Source of the DNA: Bog-756 sp963701325 | GTDB taxonomy: Bacteria; Actinomycetota; Acidimicrobiia; Acidimicrobiales; RAAP-2 | Assembly: GCA_963701325.1 (NCBI GenBank) | Contig: OY969604.1 | Location: 1,054,001 to 1,118,000 of the forward strand | Direction: 5' to 3' | Length of the DNA: 64,000 nucleotides | Part shown: positions 1 through 8,480 of the stretch, in pieces | Layout: each line of letters begins with the position of its first letter | Position numbering within the stretch: the stretch's first letter is position 1 | Notes under the pieces: model-generated | What the model was told of the DNA's origin: nothing | Seen by the model: only the letters and a program-made list of their open reading frames with translations | Databases searched by the model: none | Position numbers and translations under genes: made by a program

Positions 1-569
1 TGGTCGGGTCCGAGCTCGTGGGCGAGCTGCTGGGTGATCGAATTGACCCCGGCCTTGGCGAGCCCGTAGAAGCCGGCGTAGAGGTAGGCGGCGGTCGAGG
101 ACTGGTTCACGATCGCCCCCCCGCCCCTGACGCGCATCGCCGGATAGCAGGCCCGGACACAGTTGAGCGCTCCGAGCATGTTGACCGAGAGGAAGCGGTT
201 GAGGTACTCCCAGTCGACCGTGAGCAGGAGATCGAGCTTCATCGTCCCGAAGATCGCCGCGTTGTTGACGAGGAAGTCGATGCCGCCGAAGCGCTCGGTT
301 GCGCTCTCGGCCATCGCCGCGGCGGACCCCGGGTCTGCAACGTCCACTCCCACTGCGGCGGCCGTGCCCCCGCGCTCCTTGATTCCGGCTGCGACCGCAC
401 CGGCCCCGGCCGTGTCGATGTCAGCCACGACGACCGACGCCCCAGCCGATGCGAGCGCCTCCGCGTAGGCCTGGCCGATGCCACCGGCGGAGCCGGTCAC
501 GATGGCCACCTTGCCCGTGAAGTCGAAGCGGACGGTCGACGCACCGTCGGTGGCACCCGCCGCGCTCAC
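1..569 (-). CDS. Short-chain dehydrogenase/reductase (SDR), 3' end cut by window edge
   Basis: NAD(P)-dependent oxidoreductase of the classical SDR family. The N-terminal Rossmann motif TGSAGGIG follows a KVAIVTG strand, the structural NNAA motif is present, and the catalytic YGLAK (YxxxK) is visible about 165-170 residues in. The protein runs off the left edge of the window, so the substrate loop and C-terminus are missing. The start is a GTG whose first bases overlap the stop of the upstream carboxymuconolactone-decarboxylase-like gene (4-bp GTGA overlap), so translation is probably coupled. Last of the three minus-strand genes visible in this operon. By position it would correspond to the SDR Rv0769 of the M. 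tuberculosis cyp51 neighbourhood (recalled, not searched). Substrate unknown, probably a hydroxylated lipid or steroid-like alcohol. Confidence 0.9.
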   Translation of the reverse strand, partial: MSAAGATDGASTVRFDFTGKVAIVTGSAGGIGQAYAEALASAGASVVVADIDTAGAGAVAAGIKERGGTAAAVGVDVADPGSAAAMAESATERFGGIDFLVNNAAIFGTMKLDLLLTVDWEYLNRFLSVNMLGALNCVRACYPAMRVRGGGAIVNQSSTAAYLYAGFYGLAKAGVNSITQQLAHELGPD

Positions 570-988
570 GTCCCCGCTCCCCTGGTGCCGGGCGGTGGGG
601 CGACGGCCTCCGCCTTGCGGCGCTGGGCGATGACCTTCTCGGCGACCGCGTTGACCTCGGTCGAGAGCGGCCACCCGATGTAGTGGGTCAGGTGGAGCAC
701 GAGCTCACGCACTTGTTCCTCGGTGAGCTCGCCGCGCTCGAGCGCCGAGCGGAACTGGATCTCGATGAGCGGGGACTGGCCCAACGCGGCGAGCACGCCG
801 ATGGTGATCAAGCGCCGGTCCCGGGTCCCGAGCGCCTCCCTGGTCCAGACCGTCCCGAAGAGGTGGTCGACGGTGAACGCGGCATAGGGACCTTCGAGCT
901 GGTCCGGGTCGACCGAGAAACCGTAGACCTCCTCCATCTTGGCAATGCCCCTGGAACGGGGCGTCCCATCCGCGCTCGGCTCACTCAT
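566..988 (-). CDS. Carboxymuconolactone decarboxylase (CMD)/AhpD-like family protein
   Basis: A 140-residue protein of the all-helical CMD fold. The segment TRDRRLITIGVLAALGQ followed by EIQFRSALERGELTEEQ is typical of CMD proteins related to gamma-carboxymuconolactone decarboxylase. I see no CxxC pair, so an AhpD-type thiol peroxidase role is unlikely. It lies between an SDR gene (4-bp overlap downstream) and a 3-hydroxyisobutyrate-dehydrogenase-like gene 81 bp upstream on the same strand. The same three families occur together in M. tuberculosis (Rv0769-Rv0771, recalled). The role is probably in breakdown of a ring or side-chain intermediate, but the reaction cannot be named from sequence. 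Confidence 0.88.
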   Translation of the reverse strand: MSEPSADGTPRSRGIAKMEEVYGFSVDPDQLEGPYAAFTVDHLFGTVWTREALGTRDRRLITIGVLAALGQSPLIEIQFRSALERGELTEEQVRELVLHLTHYIGWPLSTEVNAVAEKVIAQRRKAEAVAPPPGTRGAGT

Positions 989-1069
989 CGTTGCCTTCTC
1001 CCTTCGGTCGGGTCGATCACGCGGGTTCGGCGAACGACGTGTGCTCGCGATGCTCGCCGAAGGCAGAGC

Positions 1070-1975
1070 TCACCGCTCCCCTGCCGCTCCGCCGACCCCG
1101 AAGATGTCGTCGCACTGCTGGTCGGTGAGGGAGGCCAGTGGCAACGCGACGTCGAGGGTGTCGGCGAGCTCCAACGCCGCGCCGAGGTCCTTGTGGGCGA
1201 GGCCTGCAGCAGCTCGCATGGCCGCGACCAGTCCCTCGTCGTCGGCCTCGGTGAACGGCGCGACGGTCGTGCGGAACATGAGTCTCGAGACACCGCCGAT
1301 CTCTGCGTCACTCTTGCGGATGACCTCCGCAAGCTTGGCGAGCTCGATGCCGGCCGCCTCTGCGAGCAGCTGACCCTCGTACGCGGCCAACCACGACCCG
1401 TACGTGACCAGATTGCGGGCCAGCTTGGCCGCGAGTCCCGTTCCGAAGGGCCCCATGGCGACGGTCAGCGACCCGATGGCGTCGAGGAGCGGCGTGAGCC
1501 GCTCGATGTCGGCGGCATCGCCGCCCACCATGCAGACGAGATCGCCGGAGGCCGCCGCAGCAGGGCCGCCGGTGACCCCGCAGTCGACCATCGCCATCCC
1601 GAGGGCCGTCGCCTCGGCGCCGATGGCCTGGACGCAGGCCGCGGAGATCGTGCTCACGATGAGGAAGGCGGTCCCCGGGCGGGCCGCGGCGAGGCCACCG
1701 TCCGGTCCGGAGAGGACGGCGTGCACCTGGTCGTCGTCGACCACGGCCACCACCACGATGTCGGCGCTGCGGGCGAGGTCGCAGGCGGAGGCCGCCACGT
1801 CGGCACGCCCCGAATAGCGGTCGGTCGCCTCCGAGCGCACGTCGCACACCACCAGGGGGAACCCTGCGGCAAGGGCGTTGGTGGCGATCCCATCGCCGAT
1901 GAGGCCGAGTCCGATCACCCCGACCGATGGCTGCGGACCCACCTCGGCTCCGTCGGTCGATTGCTCCTTCGACAC
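1070..1975 (-). CDS. NAD-binding 3-hydroxyisobutyrate dehydrogenase-like oxidoreductase
   Basis: Beta-hydroxyacid dehydrogenase family protein of 301 residues. The N-terminal dinucleotide-binding motif GVIGLGLIG is followed by the family segment DCGVTGGPAAAASGDL, which resembles the substrate-binding DAPVSGG signature, and by the catalytic-lysine region GLAAKLARNLV. I chose GTG at 1975 because GGGGAGGGA lies about seven bases upstream. The reading frame stays open further upstream, but that part lies in the divergent promoter region and looks non-coding. First gene of a minus-strand operon with a CMD-like protein and an SDR, and divergent from tetR-P450-CYP51. Probably oxidises a hydroxy-acid or alcohol intermediate of the same catabolic route. 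Confidence 0.88.
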   Translation of the reverse strand: MSKEQSTDGAEVGPQPSVGVIGLGLIGDGIATNALAAGFPLVVCDVRSEATDRYSGRADVAASACDLARSADIVVVAVVDDDQVHAVLSGPDGGLAAARPGTAFLIVSTISAACVQAIGAEATALGMAMVDCGVTGGPAAAASGDLVCMVGGDAADIERLTPLLDAIGSLTVAMGPFGTGLAAKLARNLVTYGSWLAAYEGQLLAEAAGIELAKLAEVIRKSDAEIGGVSRLMFRTTVAPFTEADDEGLVAAMRAAAGLAHKDLGAALELADTLDVALPLASLTDQQCDDIFGVGGAAGER

Positions 1976-2136
1976 AGTTCGCGTCCCTCCCCGGTCGTAC
2001 GGCGCCACCCGGTCGGCAGGCCCCGTCATCGGACGTCTCGTGCGGACATGTTGCCCGACCCGCTCCTCTCGGGCTGCCGGGGCGGGGCGCGGGCGCCGCG
2101 CCGGGTCGTCCGGAGAAGTTGGACAGGTGTCTGGAC

Positions 2137-2142
2137 TATAGT
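2137..2142 (+). promoter_or_regulatory. Probable -10 element (TATAGT) and operator region ahead of tetR
   Basis: TATAGT sits eight bases before an ATG (2151) in the short divergent intergenic region. It is embedded in the palindrome ACTATAGT and is AT-rich against a very GC-rich background. No TTGACA-like hexamer lies at 16-18 bp, so the -35 contact may be weak or replaced by an activator. A TetR-family gene starts immediately downstream, so this is a likely autoregulatory site. Confidence 0.5.
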
Positions 2143-2150
2143 ATGCGTCG

Positions 2151-2192
2151 ATGAGCGACACCAGGCCGGCAGCGGTCCGGACCGAGCGGTGA
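2151..2192 (+). CDS. Possible 13-residue leader peptide coupled to tetR
   Basis: A short reading frame (MSDTRPAAVRTER) begins eight bases after the -10-like TATAGT, so its ATG would be at or next to the transcript 5' end (leaderless). Its TGA stop overlaps the GTG start of the TetR gene in a GGTGA junction. The TetR start has no clear Shine-Dalgarno sequence, which fits translational coupling through this peptide. The peptide has no recognisable function and could be an accident of a leaderless start in the wrong frame. Confidence 0.35.
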   Translation: MSDTRPAAVRTER

Positions 2193-2842
2193 GCACGTCC
2201 GCACTCCCCGGCGGGGACGGTGCGCCGTTGGGCCTCCACGTCGAGGCGACGAGGCGCCGTCTGAGCGTGCGACAGGCCGAGGTGGTCGCACACCTGGTCC
2301 AGGCCGCGGAGGACGGGGTCGAGGAGGTCGGGTACGCCGGGATCACGGTGCGCAATGTGGCCAGCCGGGCCGGCGTGGCCCCAGCCACCGCGTACACCTA
2401 CTTCAGCTCGAAGGACCACCTGCTCGCCGAAGTGCTCTGGCGACGCATGGAGGCACTGCCCCCTGTCGTCACCGACGACGGACTCCCCGTGGCGGAGCGC
2501 ATCGAGGAGGCCGTGCGGGCGATGATCCTCTTCGCCGCTCAGAGTCCGGCCCTTGTCGACGCCTGCACGGTCGCGCTGCTCAGTCCCAACCCGGACGTGC
2601 GGCACCTGCGCGACCGTATCGGGAGCACCATCCACCGCAGGCTCGCAGCCGCAGCCGGTCCGGGCACCGACCCGCGGGTGATCCGGGTCCTCGAGACCTG
2701 CTACTCGGGGGCCCTCCTCACGGCCGGCATCGGTCACATGTCGTTCGTCGACATCCCGTCGTTCGTCGCCGGTGCGGCCACGCTCATGATCGGTGCCCCG
2801 GACCCGGGGACCGATGGCGCCGAAGGCGGTGCGGACCAGTGA
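2189..2842 (+). CDS. TetR/AcrR-family transcriptional regulator
   Basis: A 217-residue regulator. The N-terminal helix-turn-helix reads ITVRNVASRAGVAPATAYTY followed by FSSKDHLLAEVL, a standard TetR DNA-binding domain. The C-terminal half is the variable ligand-binding helical domain. The GTG start at 2189 overlaps the stop of a 13-codon upstream frame, and the gene ends with a 4-bp overlap (GTGA) with the P450 gene, so it is the first major cistron of the cyp51 operon. It lies head-to-head with the 3-hydroxyisobutyrate-dehydrogenase operon and probably controls both through the shared intergenic region. By position it corresponds to Rv0767c of M. tuberculosis (recalled). The inducer is unknown. 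Confidence 0.9.
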   Translation: MSTSALPGGDGAPLGLHVEATRRRLSVRQAEVVAHLVQAAEDGVEEVGYAGITVRNVASRAGVAPATAYTYFSSKDHLLAEVLWRRMEALPPVVTDDGLPVAERIEEAVRAMILFAAQSPALVDACTVALLSPNPDVRHLRDRIGSTIHRRLAAAAGPGTDPRVIRVLETCYSGALLTAGIGHMSFVDIPSFVAGAATLMIGAPDPGTDGAEGGADQ

Positions 2843-4044
2843 CCACCTCTGGTCTCCGTCGGCCCCTCGACTACAACCCGTACGCGTACGACATGCACGA
2901 GAATCCCTATCCCACGTACGCGCGGCTGCGCGCGGAGGCGCCGGTCTACCGCAACGACGAGTTCGGCTTCTGGGCGCTGTCGCGCCACGACGACGTACTC
3001 GGCGCGTTCCGCAACGTCGATGTCTATTCGAACGCTTACGGGGTGTCCCTCGATCCGAGCGCCTTCAGCCCCGACGCCCACCGGACGATGTCCTTCCTCG
3101 CGCTCGACCCCCCGAAGCACACCAGGATGCGCTCGCTGGTCGGCAAGGGCTTCACCCCGACCAAGGTCGGCGCGATGGAGGACCGGATCCGCGAGATCAC
3201 CCTCGAACACCTCGAGCCGGCGCTCGAACGCGGCACCTTCGACTTCATCGCCGACTTCGCCGGCAGGGTGCCGATGGACGTGATCTCAGAACTGGTCGGC
3301 GTCCCCCGGACGGACCGTCCCGAACTCCGCCGCCTCGCCGACCTCGTCCTCCATCGCGAGGATGGTGTCTTCGACGTACCGCACGCCGGGATGGAGGCGG
3401 CACTGACCCTGGCCGGCTACTACCAGGAGATGGTCGACGAGCGACGGAGGGCGCCCCGGGACGACCTGACCTCGGCGCTGCTGGTCGCCGAGGTCGAGGG
3501 CGACCGCCTCACCGACGAGGAGATCGTGGGCTTCCTCTTCCTCATGGTGGTCGCCGGCAACGAGACCACGACCAAGCTGCTCGGGAACGCGTGGTACTGG
3601 GGGTGGCGCAACCCGGAACAGCTCGCCAAGCCGTTTGCGGACCCGGCCAGGGTGCCCGACTGGGTCGAGGAGACCCTTCGCTACGACACCTCGAGCCAGA
3701 TGCTGCTGCGGGTCACCCGCGCACCGGTCCACCTGCACGGCACGAGCATCCCCGAGGGGGACCGGGTGCTCCTGCTGGTCGGCTCGGCCAACCGCGACGA
3801 CGCGGTCTTCCCCGACCCCGACCGCTACGACCTCGACCGCGACACCGGCCGCCTGGTCAGCTTCGGCAGCGGCAGGCACTTCTGCATGGGCGCTCCCCTG
3901 GCCCGCATGGAGGCCCGGATCGGGCTCTCCGAGCTCGTCGCCCGGGTCGGCAGCTACGACGTCGAGCCGGCGGGCATCGAACGGGTCCACTCGATCAACG
4001 TCCGCGGCCTCGCCGCCCTCCCCACCTCGGTCGTGCTCCGCTGA
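2839..4044 (+). CDS. Cytochrome P450 (CYP123-position homologue)
   Basis: Soluble bacterial class I P450 of 401 residues. The I-helix oxygen-activation motif AGNETTT, the K-helix ExxR (EETLR) and the heme-ligand loop FGSGRHFCMG, with the cysteine near residue 349, are all present, so it should be catalytically competent. GTG start with 4-bp overlap with tetR; its stop overlaps the next SDR start (TGATG). In M. tuberculosis the corresponding place beside CYP51 is held by CYP123 (Rv0766c, recalled). Electrons could come from the 3Fe-4S ferredoxin encoded two genes downstream. The substrate is not predictable. Confidence 0.93.
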   Translation: MTTSGLRRPLDYNPYAYDMHENPYPTYARLRAEAPVYRNDEFGFWALSRHDDVLGAFRNVDVYSNAYGVSLDPSAFSPDAHRTMSFLALDPPKHTRMRSLVGKGFTPTKVGAMEDRIREITLEHLEPALERGTFDFIADFAGRVPMDVISELVGVPRTDRPELRRLADLVLHREDGVFDVPHAGMEAALTLAGYYQEMVDERRRAPRDDLTSALLVAEVEGDRLTDEEIVGFLFLMVVAGNETTTKLLGNAWYWGWRNPEQLAKPFADPARVPDWVEETLRYDTSSQMLLRVTRAPVHLHGTSIPEGDRVLLLVGSANRDDAVFPDPDRYDLDRDTGRLVSFGSGRHFCMGAPLARMEARIGLSELVARVGSYDVEPAGIERVHSINVRGLAALPTSVVLR

Positions 4045-4844
4045 TGGCCGGCTTCGCTCCGCACCCGGACCGCCGGCCCGCGGTCGTGACGGGCGCATCG
4101 TCCGGCATCGGCCGGGCCACGGCGGCAGCGCTCGCCGCCTGCGGACACCCGGTCGTCCTCGGCGCCCGTCGGGTCGACGCCTGCGAGGAGGAGGCTGCGG
4201 CCATCCGGGCCGGCGGGGGTGAAGCGGCCGCCGTCCACCTCGACCTGGCCGAGAGCGATTCGATCGAGCGGTTCGCCAAGACCGCAGTCGACATCCTCGG
4301 TGCAGTCGAGATCGTCGTCTCCAATGCCGCCCAGAACATGCCCGGCTCGGTCCTCGGCACCGACGCCGACTCGTTCGACGCGGTGCTCTCGGTCAACGTG
4401 AGCGGCACCCACCGGCTGGTCCGCTCCCTGCTCCCCGATCTGGTAGCCCGCCGGCGCGGGGACGTCGTCTTCGTGACCTCCGACGTCGTCGAGCGGCCCC
4501 GGCCCTCGATGGCCGCCTACGTGACGTCGAAGTGGGGCCTCGAGGGATACGTGCGCTCGTTGCAGATGGAGCTCGAGGGAACCGGCGTGCGGGCGACCAT
4601 CGTGCGACCCGGCCCGACCCTCACCGGCATGGGGCTGGACTGGGACCCGGTGGTCACCGGCGAGGTCATCGAGCAGTGGGCCTCGTGGGGGTTCGCACGA
4701 CACGACAACTTCATGCGACCGGCCGGCGTGGCCCAGGCCGTGGTGGCGGCCGTCTCGCTCCCCCGCGGCACCCACGCGACCGTCATCGAGTTGCAGCCGG
4801 AGGCGCCGGTTCGTCCGGAGCCGCCACCAGAGGAGGAAACATGA
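4044..4844 (+). CDS. Short-chain dehydrogenase/reductase between two P450 genes
   Basis: SDR of 266 residues with the TGASSGIG cofactor motif near residue 16, the SNAA variant of the NNAG motif, a catalytic serine segment (VVFVTSD) and the YVTSK catalytic motif. Overlaps the P450 upstream by one base and CYP51 downstream by four (ATGA), so the operon is translationally coupled. Position matches Rv0765c next to CYP51 in M. tuberculosis (recalled). A role in oxidising the alcohol or aldehyde products of the neighbouring P450s is plausible but inferred. Confidence 0.9.
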   Translation: MAGFAPHPDRRPAVVTGASSGIGRATAAALAACGHPVVLGARRVDACEEEAAAIRAGGGEAAAVHLDLAESDSIERFAKTAVDILGAVEIVVSNAAQNMPGSVLGTDADSFDAVLSVNVSGTHRLVRSLLPDLVARRRGDVVFVTSDVVERPRPSMAAYVTSKWGLEGYVRSLQMELEGTGVRATIVRPGPTLTGMGLDWDPVVTGEVIEQWASWGFARHDNFMRPAGVAQAVVAAVSLPRGTHATVIELQPEAPVRPEPPPEEET

Positions 4845-6238
4845 CCATCGACGTCGAACGACAGGAACCGCCGCGGGTCTCGGGGGGTGGAGGCGAGACC
4901 GGGCACCTCGAGGAGCTCCGGGTCGACCCGATCGCGCTGCTCGAGCGGGTGCGGTCCGAATGCGGCGACGTCGGCGTCTTCCGCCTTGCCGGGCGCGACG
5001 TGGTCCTGCTCAGCGGGGCCGAGGCCAACGAGCTCTTCTTCCGATCGCCTGAGGAGGTGCTCGACCAGGCCGAGGCGTACCCCTTCATGACGCCGATCTT
5101 CGGAGAGGGGGTGGTGTTCGACGCGCCGCCCGAGCGCAGACGCGAGATGCTGCACAACCAGGCGCTGCGCGACAAGTTCATGCGCGGTCACGCCGCCACC
5201 ATCGCCGACGAGGTCGAGGCCATGGTGCACAGCTGGGACGACGAGGGCGAGATCGACCTGCTCGACTGGTTCGCCGAACTGACCATCTACACCTCGTCGG
5301 CGTGCCTCATCGGCAAGCGGTTCCGGGCCGAGCTCGACAAACGGTTCGCCGAGCTCTACCACGACCTCGAACGGGGGACCGACGCCATCGCCTACGTCGA
5401 CCCCTACGCTCCGATCGAGAGCTTCGAGCGGCGCGACGCGGCCCGGGCCAGCCTGGTCGAGCTGGTCGAAGGGATCATGCTGCGCCGCGCGTCGGCGCCG
5501 CCGGTCCCCGACGACGAATCGGACCTCCTCGACGTGCTGATGTCGATCACCGAGTCCGACGGCTCGCCGCGGTTTCCCGCCGACGTGGTGACCGGGATGT
5601 TCATCTCGATGATGTTCGCCGGCCACCACACCACCTCGGGCACCGCGGCCTGGACCCTCATCGAACTGCTCCGGCATCCCGAGGAGATGGCACTCGTCGA
5701 CGACGAGCTGGACCAACTCTATGCCGGGGGCGCCGAGGTCAGCTATCAGGCCCTGCGCGAGATGCCGCGGGTCGAGGCTGCACTCAAGGAGGCCCTCCGG
5801 CTCCACCCGCCGCTCATCCTGCTGTTGCGGGTGGCCAAGGAGGACCTCGAGTGCGAGGGCTTCCTCATCCGGTCCGGCCAGATGGTTGGCGCGAGCCCCG
5901 CGGTGTCCAACCGCATCAGCGAGGACTTCGTCGATGCGGATGCCTTCGTCCCGGAGCGGTACGTCGCGCCGCGGGCGGAGGACCAGGCAAATCCGTGGAC
6001 GTGGATCCCCTTCGGTGCAGGGCGCCACCGGTGCGTCGGGGCGGCGTTCGCCATGATGCAGCTCAAAGCCATCTTCTCGGTCCTCTTGCTCGACTGGGAG
6101 TTCGAGCTCGCCCAGCCCCCGGACTCCTACCGAAACGACCACTCGAAGATGGTCGTCCAGCTCAGCCAGCCCTGCGTGGTCCGCTACCGGCGCCGGCGGG
6201 GAGCGCGGAACCGAACCCTGGCGGGATCGGCCGACTGA
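4841..6238 (+). CDS. cyp51: Sterol 14-alpha-demethylase family P450 (CYP51)
   Basis: A 465-residue P450 very close in motif content to mycobacterial CYP51: the B'-C region, the CYP51-specific stretch GTDAIAYVDPYAPIESF, the I-helix FAGHHTTSGTAAWTLIELL (His before the Thr pair is diagnostic of CYP51), ExxR in KEALRLHPPL, and the heme loop FGAGRHRCVG with the cysteine near residue 398. The start ATG at 4841 has AGGAGG five to six bases upstream. Followed without a gap by a ferredoxin. CYP51 removes the 14-alpha-methyl of sterols in eukaryotes and some bacteria; in organisms without sterol synthesis its physiological substrate is unsettled. I see no sterol-synthesis genes in this window. Confidence 0.96.
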   Translation: MTIDVERQEPPRVSGGGGETGHLEELRVDPIALLERVRSECGDVGVFRLAGRDVVLLSGAEANELFFRSPEEVLDQAEAYPFMTPIFGEGVVFDAPPERRREMLHNQALRDKFMRGHAATIADEVEAMVHSWDDEGEIDLLDWFAELTIYTSSACLIGKRFRAELDKRFAELYHDLERGTDAIAYVDPYAPIESFERRDAARASLVELVEGIMLRRASAPPVPDDESDLLDVLMSITESDGSPRFPADVVTGMFISMMFAGHHTTSGTAAWTLIELLRHPEEMALVDDELDQLYAGGAEVSYQALREMPRVEAALKEALRLHPPLILLLRVAKEDLECEGFLIRSGQMVGASPAVSNRISEDFVDADAFVPERYVAPRAEDQANPWTWIPFGAGRHRCVGAAFAMMQLKAIFSVLLLDWEFELAQPPDSYRNDHSKMVVQLSQPCVVRYRRRRGARNRTLAGSAD

Positions 6239-6435
6239 TGCGGATCGTCCTCGACACCGACCTCTGTCAGGGCCACGGGGTCTGCGAGTCCGAGGCGCCG
6301 GACGTCTTCGCGCTCGGAAAGGATCCCCCGGTGGTCATTCTGGCGGAGTTCCCGGACACAGCGAAGAGGCCCGCTGTCGAAGCCGCCGTCCGGTACTGCC
6401 CGACCCACGCACTGTCCATCGTCGAAGAGGAGTAG
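6238..6435 (+). CDS. 3Fe-4S ferredoxin, CYP51 partner
   Basis: A 65-residue ferredoxin with three cluster cysteines at 10, 16 and 54 in the arrangement CQGHGVC ... YCPTHAL. A histidine occupies the place of the cysteine that would make a 4Fe-4S cluster, so this is a 3Fe-4S protein like Rv0763c of M. tuberculosis (recalled). The ATG overlaps the CYP51 stop by one base (TGATG). It would carry electrons from a ferredoxin reductase, not present in this window, to CYP51 and possibly to the first P450. Confidence 0.95.
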   Translation: MRIVLDTDLCQGHGVCESEAPDVFALGKDPPVVILAEFPDTAKRPAVEAAVRYCPTHALSIVEEE

Positions 6436-6438
6436 CCC

Positions 6439-7026
6439 GTGCCGTCGTTCCCCCGCAGTGAGCTCGAAGAGATGATGCAGCGCTGGTTGGCGCTCAACCG
6501 GCGCTGCGAGGCGGAGCTGGACTGGCGACCCCTCGCCGACATGTACACCGAGGACGCGACCTACGGGTGGAACGTGGGGCCCAACGACGAGTTCATGGCC
6601 GTCGGGCGCGACCAGATCCGCGACTACGCGGTCGGCCTCGAGATGGAGGGCCTCGGTGGCTGGACCTACCCGTACATGCGCATCCTCATCGACGACGTCC
6701 AGGGGGAGATCCTCGGCCTGTGGCGGCAGGTGGCCGACGCCACCCGCACCGACGGGAGCCACTACGAGATCGCCGGGCTCGGCGGCAGCTGGTTCCGGTA
6801 CGCCGGCGGATTCCGCTGGAGCTGGCAGCGTGACTTCTTCGACGTGGGGAACGCCACGGCCACCTACTTCGAGATGATCAGCGCGGGCGCCCTCAGTCCG
6901 GGTATGCAGCAGCGCATCGAGCGGGCCGCGTCAGGTGGCCGGCAGCCCGGTCATTTTCCGGTGGGGAACGCCCCGGTCGGGCTCTGGGACGGCATCAGCC
7001 AGACGGGACAGCCCCCGACGGGTTGA
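6439..7026 (+). CDS. SnoaL/NTF2-like domain protein
   Basis: A 195-residue protein whose first two thirds look like the cone-shaped NTF2/SnoaL fold: an N-terminal helix (MQRWLALNRRCEAELDW), then PLADMYTEDATYGWNVGPND and several aromatic-rich strands ending near SWQRDFFDVGN. The last ~60 residues are Gly/Pro-rich and probably disordered. GTG start three bases after the ferredoxin stop, so last gene of the operon, followed by a strong hairpin. A SnoaL-like steroid-binding protein (Rv0760c) and Rv0762c lie at this place in M. tuberculosis (recalled). Enzymatic activity cannot be assigned; lyase/isomerase or ligand binding are both possible. Confidence 0.75.
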   Translation: MPSFPRSELEEMMQRWLALNRRCEAELDWRPLADMYTEDATYGWNVGPNDEFMAVGRDQIRDYAVGLEMEGLGGWTYPYMRILIDDVQGEILGLWRQVADATRTDGSHYEIAGLGGSWFRYAGGFRWSWQRDFFDVGNATATYFEMISAGALSPGMQQRIERAASGGRQPGHFPVGNAPVGLWDGISQTGQPPTG

Positions 7027-7046
7027 CCGGCTGCCAGGCCTAGCGC

Positions 7047-7079
7047 GCTACGCGGCGCCCCTTGGGGGCGCCGCGTAGC
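7047..7079. terminator. Bidirectional hairpin terminator
   Basis: Perfect 15-bp inverted repeat (arms 7047-7061 and 7065-7079) with a three-base TTG loop, located 20 bases after the SnoaL-like gene and between it and the convergent alcohol dehydrogenase. There is no T-tract, which is common for actinobacterial terminators. The following 290 bases (7080-7367) hold no convincing gene. Confidence 0.8.
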
Positions 7080-7367
7080 AACGGCTTTGCTGTGTTGCGC
7101 CGGGCTCCCGCGAGGCGCCGGATGGGACCAACGGTCCGGCTAGGTGGCCCGGTGGGTGTCTGGCTGGGATTCGCCAGGTGGTACAGCGAGCCGCCTCAGC
7201 GGCCAGCCACCTCCAGGGTCCCAAATCGTTTATCGCTCAGTTGGACCACCTCCTCTCTCTGGTGCGCCCATGGTAGCGCCGGTGACGCGCCGCGCGGCTC
7301 ATTCGGACCCCGGACGACGACCCCGCGGGGGCGCCACGGGTGCGGTCCCCGGCGCGACCGCACCGAG

Positions 7368-8393
7368 TCAGGGGCGCAGCAGCACTTTGATGCACTCGGC
7401 GCTCCGGGCGGACACCGCGGCATAGGCCTCCGGGGCCTCGGAGAGGGGGAAGACGTGGGTGAAGATGCCGTCGGTACGGAGACGCCCGCCGGTGACCAGC
7501 GGCACCAGCTCGCTCCAGGTCTGGTGGACCGGCGCGGTGGTCAGACGCAGGGTCACGCTGCGCAGGAGGGCCGCGAGGAGCGGCATCGGATAGGGGGCCA
7601 GATCGTGGACCCCGATGACCGAGACGGTGCCCCCCGGGCGGACCGCCGACAAGGCGTCGTCGAGGGTCGCGTCGTGGGCGACGGTGTCGATAACCGCGTC
7701 GGCTCCCAGACCGTCAGTCGCCTCGAGCACTGCGTCGGCGGTCGGGCCCTCGAGTGGCTCGGCGCCCGAGTCCGCGGCACGGTCCCTCCGACCGGCCACC
7801 GGGTCGACCGCCAGCACCCGCCCGGCGCCGAGGGCGAGCATCGAACGGACTGCGCAGAGGCCGACCGCGCCGAGTCCGAGCACGGCCACCGTCCCGCCCG
7901 GAGGGGCGTCGGTGCGCTGCGCGCCGGCCCATCCGGTGCACAGGTTGTCGGTCAGGAGGAGGGCCGCCTCGTCGTCCATCCCGTCGGGGATGGACAGGAG
8001 CTGGAAGTCGGCAGCCGGCACCGCGACCGCGGTGGCCTGGCCTGCGCCGAGCTGCCCTGACCCGAAGATCTTCGGCCCGTCGCGACAGAGAACGGGGTCC
8101 CCGGTGGCGCAGCCCGCGCACCTCCCGCATCCGGTCACCGAAGCGGTCAGCACCCGGTCGCCGATCCGGAACCGATTGACGTCGGCACCCGCCTCGACCA
8201 CCGTGCCGAGGAACTCGTGGCCGACCGGGAGCCCCCCGCCGGCCGGGAGGTCGCCGTCGTAGAAGTGCATGTCCGAGCCGCAGATGGCGGTCGCGTCGAC
8301 GGACACCACGGCACCGTCGGGTCCGGACAGCACCGGGTCGGGAGCCTCGGCCACGACGACCCGTCCCGCCCCCTCGATCACCACCTGGCGCAC
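7368..8393 (-). CDS. Zinc-dependent medium-chain alcohol dehydrogenase
   Basis: MDR-family dehydrogenase of 341 residues. Catalytic zinc ligands are in AICGSDMHFYDG and the GHEFLGTVVEAG segment. The structural zinc lobe has cysteines in TGCGRCAGCATGDPVLC, and the NAD(P) motif is GLGAVG. The start GTG at 8393 has AGGGAGAG just upstream. It is convergent with the cyp51 operon and divergent from the Baeyer-Villiger-type monooxygenase gene 100 bp away. AdhB (Rv0761c) occupies a nearby place in M. tuberculosis (recalled). The likely substrate is an alcohol or aldehyde of the same pathway. Confidence 0.9.
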   Translation of the reverse strand: MRQVVIEGAGRVVVAEAPDPVLSGPDGAVVSVDATAICGSDMHFYDGDLPAGGGLPVGHEFLGTVVEAGADVNRFRIGDRVLTASVTGCGRCAGCATGDPVLCRDGPKIFGSGQLGAGQATAVAVPAADFQLLSIPDGMDDEAALLLTDNLCTGWAGAQRTDAPPGGTVAVLGLGAVGLCAVRSMLALGAGRVLAVDPVAGRRDRAADSGAEPLEGPTADAVLEATDGLGADAVIDTVAHDATLDDALSAVRPGGTVSVIGVHDLAPYPMPLLAALLRSVTLRLTTAPVHQTWSELVPLVTGGRLRTDGIFTHVFPLSEAPEAYAAVSARSAECIKVLLRP

Positions 8394-8480
8394 GGCTCTC
8401 CCTGGTTGCCCGACGTCGACGCTCCGTACTCTCGCACACCGGTAGCCGGGGGCCCACGCCACCATCCCGGCCGTGCGGCG

